Source: Candidatus Tectimicrobiota bacterium (lineage in GTDB: Bacteria; UBA8248; JACPRG01). Taken from it: a DNA stretch of 10,903 bases. The translations under genes were made by a program, and so were the position numbers. Shown here piece after piece: positions 1 through 5,774 of the stretch (its first letter is position 1; each line of letters begins with the position of its first letter). The stretch lies in NCBI GenBank assembly GCA_016190025.1, contig JACPRG010000125.1:1-10903 (forward strand), in the 5' to 3' direction. The notes below the pieces were generated by a model. It saw only the letters and a program-made list of their open reading frames with translations. It was not told where the DNA came from and did no database searches.

Positions 1-956
1 ATGGTCCACGCTTTGGCCACGTAATCGATGGTGCGCTGGACCTTCTCCTGTGTCATGAAACCGATTCCCGTTTTCCGGGTCGTCGGGGTGAGCAGGTGTT
101 CAACCATGATGTCCCAATGCTGCCTGGCCAGGCCCGGGTCCACAGTCCCTCTGTGCTTGACGAAAATCTGGACGGCCTCGCCCGGGTTTTCGACGGACCA
201 AGCCATCGCCCGGACGAAGGATTGCGCCACTCCCTTCACTTCATTCGGGCGGCCCTGAAGCCTCCGGTCCGTGGTCAGGAGCCCGTTGGAATAGATGTCT
301 ATCCCGAAGTTGCTGTACACAATGGGGACGATCTCCTTGCGGAGTTCCTTCGCGGCCTTGGTGTAGTTGGGGAGATCGGTCAAATAGGAGGTCACGGCGT
401 CTACTTTGCGGTTCATGAGAGAAGGGACTTTGACGGCAAAAGCGGTGGTGGTGAATTTGACCGTCTTCGCGTCCACACCGTTGGCGAGGGCGAGACTGGG
501 AAAGAGGGCATGAGCGCCCTCGCCCGGCACCGTCCCGATGGTCTTCCCCTCCAGGTCCTTGGGTGTGCGGATGCCGGACTCTTTCAGCGCGTAAATGACG
601 TGGAGGTTCTTGTGCTCCACCATGGAGATCATCTTGACGTGGCCCCCTTTGCCCCGGGCGATGACCATGGCGCCCATGTCCGCGAGCCCGTACTCCACCT
701 TTTCGGCGTTGACAATCTTGATGGTGTCCCCCGAGCCGTTCCCGCGGATGATGGTCGCGTCCAGGCCCGCGTCCTTGAAATATCCCTTCTCGAGGGCGAC
801 GAAGAAGGGGGCGTGCTTGCCGTAGGGGATCCAGTCCAAAGCGATGGTCACCTTTTCTGCGCCGACCGCCCCCCGACCCAGGAGCAGAGAAACCAGGAAC
901 AATACAGCTAAGGCCGGACGTCCCAAGATCCGGAGAATCCACAGGCCATTGCGCAT
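1..956 (-). CDS. NMT1/THI5-like ABC transporter solute-binding protein, 3' end cut off by the window
   Basis: The protein would bind a small substrate in the periplasm and pass it to an ABC importer of the NitT/TauT/ThiY type; the substrate is unknown. The frame reads without a stop from ATG at 956 to the left edge, giving 318 residues; the family is usually about 320-340, so little is missing. The start is supported by AAGGAG at 965-970, eight bases upstream. Residues 1-33 form a signal peptide: a short basic start, a hydrophobic stretch (ALAVLFLVSLLLG) and a V-G-A cleavage site before EKV. The NMT1 signature follows at about 39-70: ALDWIPYGKHAPFFVALEKG, then YFKDAGLD. A typical mid-region, GIRTPKDLEGKTIGTVPG, comes later. 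Proteins with the LDW-P-xxHA motif include binders of thiamin pyrimidines, riboflavin-like compounds and many unassigned solutes. No permease or ATPase gene lies in the window; they may be downstream, past the left edge. Confidence 0.9.
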   Translation of the reverse strand, partial: MRNGLWILRILGRPALAVLFLVSLLLGRGAVGAEKVTIALDWIPYGKHAPFFVALEKGYFKDAGLDATIIRGNGSGDTIKIVNAEKVEYGLADMGAMVIARGKGGHVKMISMVEHKNLHVIYALKESGIRTPKDLEGKTIGTVPGEGAHALFPSLALANGVDAKTVKFTTTAFAVKVPSLMNRKVDAVTSYLTDLPNYTKAAKELRKEIVPIVYSNFGIDIYSNGLLTTDRRLQGRPNEVKGVAQSFVRAMAWSVENPGEAVQIFVKHRGTVDPGLARQHWDIMVEHLLTPTTRKTGIGFMTQEKVQRTIDYVAKAWT

Positions 957-1444
957 CTCTTTCTCTCCTTCCACCCGCCTTCGGGTCAAAATATTGGCCA
1001 ATTCCATGGCCGCCGTTCCTGTCTCTTTTCCGCTCTTCGCCTTCCGGCGTCTTTTTGACGGGGGCTCCAGGGTCTGCCGCAAATCCCTGCTCACCCCCCT
1101 GAAGAATCGAAACCTTCTCCTCGGGCTGATGCCGGTGAGGCGCTCCGGCGGGCGCACCATCGAGTCCCGCCGAGGGCCGGGAGGTGTTCCTCCAGCGATG
1201 CCCTTGCCCCCCCCAACAGTTTCCTTTCGTGGGGTACAATCCGAAGGTTAGCCGAAGAGACCCGCACCGGTCAACAGGAAAAAGTTTTTCCCCGGCTGAG
1301 ACGACGCGTTGAGGCGGCCTCGCGCGGAGAAAGAGTGGTATCCTGACTTGTCTTTTTGCGCGGGCTCGACTTTCGAGAACCCATTCCGGGAGGTCGCCGG
1401 CTCACGGCGGCGCCCTGAGAAGTCCGAACGGAGATGAAAAAGGC
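957..1444. other. 488-base divergent intergenic region
   Basis: This gap separates the divergent binding-protein gene (start 956) and crotonase gene (start 1445). I find no convincing gene in it; the frames that cross it are antisense shadows or lack a ribosome-binding site and family resemblance. It holds several AT-rich islands in otherwise GC-rich DNA: a perfect 10-base palindrome ATTGGCCAAT at 993-1002, close to the binding-protein start; a 15-base perfect dyad with centre G at 1277-1291; and a GC-rich hairpin at 1305-1326 (CGCGTTGAGG, loop CGG, CCTCGCGCG, one bulge and one G-T pair). TACAAT at 1235-1240 resembles a -10 box facing the crotonase, but no good -35 box lies at the right distance. 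Promoters for both flanking genes presumably lie here but cannot be placed. Confidence 0.6.
1277..1291. repeat. Perfect 7+1+7 palindrome, possible operator
   Basis: The arms are GGAAAAA and TTTTTCC around a central G. It lies 153 bases upstream of the crotonase start in non-coding DNA and stands out as an A/T-tract dyad in GC-rich surroundings. It could be a binding site for a dimeric regulator. Chance is also possible, since the two homopolymer runs supply most of the symmetry. Confidence 0.3.
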
Positions 1445-2266
1445 ATGAACCGCTCCTATGAAACCATCCGGCTCGAAAAGGCCAATGGCGTAACCACCGT
1501 CTTTCTCAACCGGCCCGAGAAGAAAAACGCCATGTCCCCCCAGATGCATCGGGAGATGACGGAGGCCCTCGCCTTTTTGGAGGACGACGACGAGACGCGG
1601 GTCGTGGTGATCACGGGCTCGGGGGACAGCTTTTGCGCGGGACAGGACCTGCAGAAGTTCTTCGTGGAGCTGGAGGGCAAGCCCCAGGAGCGCCGCCGCG
1701 TGTCAAGGCTTTCGGCGGAGTGGCAAGGGGTGAGGCTCAGACTGTTCCCCAAGCCCACCATCGCGTCCATCAACGGCTGGTGCTTCGGAGGGGCCTTCAC
1801 GACGGTCGCCTCCTGCGACTTGGCCGTGGCGGCCGAGGAGGCGACCTTCGGCCTGTCGGAGGTGAATTTCGCCAACTTTCCGGGGGGCCTCGTCACGCGG
1901 GCGCTGGACGACCTTCTTCGCCCCCGGGATTTTCTGTATTACGCGATGACGGGGGAGCCTTTCGACGGGAAGGCGGCGGCGGCCATCGGCCTGGTCAACT
2001 TCGCCGTCCCCCGGAAAGAACTGGATGCGGCCGTGCGCAGGCTGGCCGAGAAGCTTCTGACCAAGGACCCGATGGCCCTGCGGCAGGTGAAGGAAGTGTA
2101 CAAGTTCGGAAAACAGATGAACTGGGAGCAGGCCTACGCGTGGGCGATGGCCAAGGGCAACGAGCTGACCTTTCATCAGAAAGGGACCTGGCTGGAGGAG
2201 GGGATTGGGCAGTTCCGGGAAAAGAAGTACCGGCCTGGGCTGGGGGATTTCGAGCGGGAGAAATGA
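1445..2266 (+). CDS. Enoyl-CoA hydratase/isomerase (crotonase) family protein, hydroxycinnamoyl-CoA hydratase-lyase-like
   Basis: A 273-residue soluble crotonase. The CoA-binding and oxyanion-hole elements are FCAGQDL (63-69) and NGWCFGGAF (110-118). ATFGLSEVNF (133-142) carries the likely catalytic acid/base E139. The stretches NRPEKKNAMSP (22-32), KPTIASINGWCFGG and the FLYYAMTG region closely resemble p-hydroxycinnamoyl-CoA (feruloyl-CoA) hydratase-lyase, which hydrates the side chain and releases an aromatic aldehyde plus acetyl-CoA. As in that enzyme, the first glutamate of classical crotonases is absent (T119 here). Compared from memory with the Pseudomonas enzyme, S123, Y75 and Y239 correspond here to T119, F72 and M235, so the substrate may differ. 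The start has GGAG at 1430-1433, eleven bases upstream, which is longer than ideal; the N-terminus still matches the family. The ADP-forming acyl-CoA ligase next door converges on it. Family assignment is secure; the lyase reaction is not. Confidence 0.9.
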   Translation: MNRSYETIRLEKANGVTTVFLNRPEKKNAMSPQMHREMTEALAFLEDDDETRVVVITGSGDSFCAGQDLQKFFVELEGKPQERRRVSRLSAEWQGVRLRLFPKPTIASINGWCFGGAFTTVASCDLAVAAEEATFGLSEVNFANFPGGLVTRALDDLLRPRDFLYYAMTGEPFDGKAAAAIGLVNFAVPRKELDAAVRRLAEKLLTKDPMALRQVKEVYKFGKQMNWEQAYAWAMAKGNELTFHQKGTWLEEGIGQFREKKYRPGLGDFEREK

Positions 2267-2267
2267 G

Positions 2268-2318
2268 AACCCGGCGGAGAGGGGAGGTTCTAGCCATCGA
2301 AAATGACTCCGGCGGGTT
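2268..2318. terminator. Inverted repeat between convergent genes, possible bidirectional terminator
   Basis: The arms AACCCGGCGGAG (2268-2279) and CTCCGGCGGGTT (2307-2318) pair at 11 of 12 positions around a 27-base loop. The repeat starts one base after the crotonase stop codon, in the 105-base gap between converging genes. The T-tracts are poor: TTT then CCTCC on the plus strand, and CTCATTT on the minus strand. A second short hairpin nearer the ligase stop (GCCGGC-CTC-GCCGGC, about 2341-2355) also lacks a T-tract. Position favours a terminator; the sequence alone is weak. Confidence 0.35.
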
Positions 2319-2371
2319 TCCTCCTGTCTCGGATGGGCGCCGGCCTCGCCGGCTGAATCGGCCTCGGGGCG

Positions 2372-4495
2372 TCAGGCGCGGGGCACGATCAGGGCGTCCG
2401 CCGCTCTGGCCCCCCTCCCTTCCGGCCCGACGATCAGCGGGTTGATGTCCACTTCCTCGACCAGGTCCCCGTAGAGACGGCCGAATCGGGAGAGAGCCAG
2501 GAGGGCGTCGATGATCGCCCCCCGGTCCGAAGGCGGCCGGCCGCGAACCCCTTTCAGGATGTGGGAGGCCCGCACCTCGTCCAGCATCTCCTGCGCGTCC
2601 CGCCGCGAGACGGGGACCAGCCGCACGGACACGTCCTTCAAAATCTCCGCCAGGACTCCGCCGAGGCCCATCAAGAGGGTCTTTCCGAACTGGGGGTCCG
2701 TGGCGAGGCCGACGATGACCTCGACGCCCGCGGGGACCTGCTCCTGCACCAGGACGCCGTTGATTCGCGCGTCGGGCCGGTAGAGGCGGGCGGCCTGAAG
2801 GATCTCCCGGTAGGCCCCCCGAAGCTCCTCGCGGGAGGTGAGGCCAAGGCGGACGGCCCCCGCTTCGGTCTTGTGGGGGAGGTCGGGGGAATCCACCTTG
2901 AGGACCACGGGGAATCCGATGGACTCGGCGATGTCCAGCGCCTCCTCCTCTGAGCCGGCCAGCGCTTCCCGCGTGACGGGGATCCCCGCCCGGGAGAGGA
3001 CCTCCTTGCTCTCCCGCTCCGTCAAGGGCCCTTTCGCGCTCCGCAGCCGCGCGACCACCCCCTCGTCGGAGACGGCGGAATCCGCCTCCCCCCGCCGGGG
3101 GACGGCGCCTCTCATCTTCTCGGAATACCGGATCCAGTTCTGAACGGACCGCAGGCCGGGAACCAGGCCCTGGAGAAGGGGGACGTTTCCCGCCCTCAGC
3201 GTCTCGACCATCTCGGGGTCCATCGTCCCGCTGAACTGGGTGAAGAGGGCGACCGGTTTGTGGGTGGACCGCGCGACGTGCACGGTGGACTTGCAGATGC
3301 CGTGGTAATGCTTGCGGGAATCCGGGCCCAGGCCGGCCACGACGTCTTGCAGAACGGCGACGAGGTGCGTCCCCGGGTCCTCGGCGAGGATCCGAAGGGA
3401 GTCTTCGTAGAGTTCACGCCGGACCACCCCCACTCCCGTGACATCCAGGGGGTTGGAGATGGCGGCGAATCCCGGCAGCACGGCGCGGAGCTTCTCGCGG
3501 GTCTCCGGGACGGGATCCGGAAGCTCGAGACCGATGTCCTCGGCCGCGTCGCAGATGAGGGCGGACTGCCCGCCGGAGACGGTCACGATGCCCACGCCGC
3601 GGCCCAGGGGGCGGCGGCCCTGGGAAAGCAGACCCAGGGTGGCGAGCTGCTCGTCCAGGTCCAGGACCTGGATGGCGGATTTCTGCGCGAAAAGGCCGCG
3701 GAACACCTCCTCGGACCCGGCCAGAGAGCCGGTGTGGGCGAGGGTGGCGCGCCGCCCTCCCTCCGAACGGCCCGCCTTGAGGACCACCACGGGCTTGCCG
3801 GCCTCCCGGGCGCGGTCCAGAGCGTCCAGGAAGGCCCTGGGGGAGCGGACGCCCTCCAGGAACAGGGCGATCACCCCTGTCCCCGGGTCGTCCACGAGAA
3901 ACCGGACGTACTCGTCGCATTTCACGTCGGTCTCGTTCCCCGCGGAAATGATGAAGCTGAAGCCCAGGTCGGCGCGGGCGTTGGTCACGCCGATGCAGAC
4001 GGTCCCGCTCTGCGAGACATACCCGATGGGACCCGGCGGCGGCATGTCCCGAAGCCGGGCGCTGTACGCCGCCACCTTTTGACGGACGTTGATGATCCCC
4101 AGACAGTTGGGGCCGCAGAGCCTGAGCCCCAGGTCCCGGGCCGCCGATTGCACGTCCTTTTCCAGCTTCCTCCCCGGTTCCCCCGCTTCGCCGAATCCCG
4201 CGGAAAGGACGATGGCCGCCCCGGCGGCGCCGGGAGACATCTTTCCCAGGGCGGCCGGTACGGCCTCCGCGGGAATGGCAATGACCAGCAGGTCCACGGG
4301 ATGCGGCAGGCGGGAGAGGTCGGGGACGCAAGGGAGGCCGGCGACGGACGCATACTTGGGATTCACCGGCACAATTTCCCCCTCGAACCCCGCCTGTTGC
4401 AGGTTGCCCAAGACGTTGCGGCCCGGGCCCACCGCTTCACTGGCCCCGACCACGGCGATGGAGCAGGGTTCCAAAAGAGCCCGGATGTCGGTCAT
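2372..4495 (-). CDS. ADP-forming acyl-CoA synthetase (acetate--CoA ligase-like), fused alpha and beta subunits
   Basis: A 707-residue cytoplasmic enzyme expected to form an acyl-CoA from an acid, CoA and ATP with release of ADP and phosphate, or the reverse. The order is CoA-binding Rossmann domain (about 1-135; IAVVGAS at 13-19, CGPNCLGI at 127-134), succinyl-CoA-ligase-like domains (about 150-460) and a C-terminal ATP-grasp beta domain (about 480-707). H254 in LAHTGSLAGS is the expected phosphohistidine of the alpha part. The beta part shows FPVVLKVDSPDLPHKTEAG (528-546), GGVLAEILKDV (612-622) and EVDINPLIV (681-689). All catalytic segments look intact and the length is normal for the fused form. 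The ATG at 4495 has AAGGA about five bases upstream. It lies 115 bases downstream of the LLM oxidoreductase gene on the same strand, so co-transcription is likely. Acid specificity cannot be read; feruloyl-CoA synthetase FerA belongs to this superfamily, which is interesting beside a hydratase-lyase-like crotonase. Confidence 0.93.
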   Translation of the reverse strand: MTDIRALLEPCSIAVVGASEAVGPGRNVLGNLQQAGFEGEIVPVNPKYASVAGLPCVPDLSRLPHPVDLLVIAIPAEAVPAALGKMSPGAAGAAIVLSAGFGEAGEPGRKLEKDVQSAARDLGLRLCGPNCLGIINVRQKVAAYSARLRDMPPPGPIGYVSQSGTVCIGVTNARADLGFSFIISAGNETDVKCDEYVRFLVDDPGTGVIALFLEGVRSPRAFLDALDRAREAGKPVVVLKAGRSEGGRRATLAHTGSLAGSEEVFRGLFAQKSAIQVLDLDEQLATLGLLSQGRRPLGRGVGIVTVSGGQSALICDAAEDIGLELPDPVPETREKLRAVLPGFAAISNPLDVTGVGVVRRELYEDSLRILAEDPGTHLVAVLQDVVAGLGPDSRKHYHGICKSTVHVARSTHKPVALFTQFSGTMDPEMVETLRAGNVPLLQGLVPGLRSVQNWIRYSEKMRGAVPRRGEADSAVSDEGVVARLRSAKGPLTERESKEVLSRAGIPVTREALAGSEEEALDIAESIGFPVVLKVDSPDLPHKTEAGAVRLGLTSREELRGAYREILQAARLYRPDARINGVLVQEQVPAGVEVIVGLATDPQFGKTLLMGLGGVLAEILKDVSVRLVPVSRRDAQEMLDEVRASHILKGVRGRPPSDRGAIIDALLALSRFGRLYGDLVEEVDINPLIVGPEGRGARAADALIVPRA

Positions 4496-4610
4496 GTCAG
4501 TCCTTCCCCCTCAGCGTCGAGTCTCCGAGGACCTGATGGCAGCGGATCTTTTAACACAGGGAAGGGGGAGTCGGGGTCTCGCCGGGGGGCCGTGCGGGCG
4601 GGGAAGGGCA
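4496..4610 (-). other. 115-base gap inside the LLM-synthetase gene pair
   Basis: On the minus strand this gap follows the LLM stop codon and ends with the ribosome-binding site of the synthetase (GGGGGAAGGA). I see no T-tract hairpin that would end transcription. One AT-rich patch (GTGTTAAAAGATCC, about 4546-4559) might hold an internal start, but no matching -35 box is evident. The simplest reading is one transcript. Confidence 0.45.
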
Positions 4611-5609
4611 CTAGCGGAGCTTGGGGAGGATGGTCTCGCCGAAGGTCCGGATGAGGGTGACGGAGTTCGGAGTGGTCGGAAGGAGCAGGACCTCGTTCAC
4701 CCCCATCTCGCCCAATTGCCGCAGCTTCTCCAGGCACTCGTCCGGGTTTCCCGCGAGGGCGAAGCGGTCGATCCACTCCTCACGGACCGGGTGCGCGTGG
4801 GAAGCGTTCACCTGCAGATGTCCCGACAGGGAATAGGCCCGTTGAAACGCCTCTCTCTCCTCCTTCGTGAAGCCCGTCAGCTTCGCGGGAAGGGGGGCGA
4901 GGAGCCGGCGCGCCACGTAGGTTTTCACGTTGTCGCGGGCCTTCGCCCGGTTCTCGGAAACCTCGCAGCCGAAGTGAAGCGACACCGCCACCTCTTTCGG
5001 GTCGCGTCCGGCGCTCTCCGCCCCCCTCCCGACCGTTTCCAGGACGTACTGAACGAGCTCCGGCGCGACGCCCACGGAAGCGATCACGCCGTCGGCGCAC
5101 CTTCCCGCCGCTTGCAGCATCCGGGGCCCGTTGGCCGCCAGATAGATGGGGATCTTCCGTCCCGCGTAATGGTGAAGCTTGGGGATCTTCTGTCCGCGAA
5201 AAACCCCCTCCTCGCCGGCCAGCAGAGAGCGGAGACAGCGCACAGCCTCCTCGCACTCCTCTGGACTTGACGGGCCGAGCCCCAGGTGCTTGAGGGAGGT
5301 GTCCCCCGCGCCCAGCCCCAGGAGGAACCGCCCCTCCCAGATCTCATCCAGGGTGGCGACGGCCCGGGCCGTCACGGCGGGGTGGCGGGTGACGGGATTC
5401 GTGACGCCGGTTCCCAGCTGGATCCGGCTGGTTCGGGCGGCGCACAGGGTCAGCGTCACGTACAGGTCGCGGAAGATCCCTTGCGTATCGGCGATCCAGG
5501 CGCGGCCGAACCCCGCCTTTTCCGCCTCCTCGACGGCCTCGACGACCTTCAACGCGGATTGTTTCTCTTCCGCCGGGAAGACGCCGATGCTGAGCAGAAG
5601 GGGAGCCAA
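4611..5609 (-). CDS. LLM-class (luciferase-like) flavin- or F420-dependent oxidoreductase
   Basis: A 332-residue single-domain TIM-barrel protein of the bacterial luciferase/methylene-tetrahydromethanopterin reductase superfamily. Family marks are GTGVTNPVTRHPAVTA (67-82), LDEIWEGRFLLGLGAGD (87-103), the IPIYLAANGPRMLQAAGRCADGVI region (153-176) and the late FALAGNPDECLEKL (283-296). The GTGVTNPxTRHP and GRxxLGLGAGD pattern is more typical of F420-using Mer-type members than of the FMN monooxygenase RutA, but the cofactor is not proved. The start is TTG at 5609, giving MAPLLLSIGVFP; AAGGAG at 5618-5623, eight bases upstream, supports it. It is the first gene of a minus-strand pair with the ADP-forming synthetase and is divergent from hyuA across 165 bases. 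It may oxidise or reduce an intermediate in the same pathway as its neighbours, which is inference. Confidence 0.9.
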   Translation of the reverse strand: MAPLLLSIGVFPAEEKQSALKVVEAVEEAEKAGFGRAWIADTQGIFRDLYVTLTLCAARTSRIQLGTGVTNPVTRHPAVTARAVATLDEIWEGRFLLGLGAGDTSLKHLGLGPSSPEECEEAVRCLRSLLAGEEGVFRGQKIPKLHHYAGRKIPIYLAANGPRMLQAAGRCADGVIASVGVAPELVQYVLETVGRGAESAGRDPKEVAVSLHFGCEVSENRAKARDNVKTYVARRLLAPLPAKLTGFTKEEREAFQRAYSLSGHLQVNASHAHPVREEWIDRFALAGNPDECLEKLRQLGEMGVNEVLLLPTTPNSVTLIRTFGETILPKLR

Positions 5610-5617
5610 GGCGCGGT

Positions 5618-5623
5618 CTCCTT
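5618..5623 (-). promoter_or_regulatory. Ribosome-binding site that fixes the TTG start of the LLM gene
   Basis: Read on the minus strand this is AAGGAG, with eight bases to the TTG at 5609-5607. Spacing and match are near ideal, which is the main reason to accept the rare TTG start. Confidence 0.7.
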
Positions 5624-5690
5624 GTGGAGAGGGGGGTTTCCGGGGCGCCGGTGCGCGCGGACACGCATCCGGGGCGGGGAGAACCGTCGT

Positions 5691-5718
5691 CTGGCGATTC
5701 CCCGCGGCGTTATATTAT
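5691..5718 (+). promoter_or_regulatory. Candidate sigma-70-type promoter for the hyuAB operon
   Basis: TATTAT at 5713-5718 (overlapping TATATT at 5711) matches five of six positions of a -10 box. It is the only clearly AT-rich patch in this GC-rich divergent region. CTGGCG at 5691-5696, sixteen bases upstream, is only a weak -35 match, so the promoter may need an activator or may be a chance A/T cluster. Transcription would start near 5725, leaving a leader of about 50 bases before the hyuA start. Confidence 0.4.
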
Positions 5719-5774
5719 GATTTGTTGGACGGCTTGGTCAACGAGTCCCCATCGCTGCAAGCGGGAGCAATGTC

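Noticed and set aside
1038..1056. Short hairpin CGCC-TTCC-GGCG followed by five Ts on the plus strand, terminator-like
   Set aside because: The stem is only four base pairs and no plus-strand gene ends upstream of it.
241..1239. Minus-strand frame of 332 codons overlapping the solute-binding protein gene
   Set aside because: It lies one frame off the real gene and reads as Arg/Gly/Pro-rich sequence; the true frame starts at 956 with a signal peptide and NMT1 motifs and has no stop inside the window.
1434..1448. Four-codon frame (MKKA) whose stop overlaps the crotonase ATG as ATGA
   Set aside because: It could couple translation, but it has no ribosome-binding site of its own and its start lies directly after the GGAG more likely used by the crotonase.
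3260..4654. Open frame of 464 codons on the plus strand, antisense to the acyl-CoA synthetase
   Set aside because: It is a low-complexity shadow frame running across the start of the real gene; no family resemblance and no ribosome-binding site.
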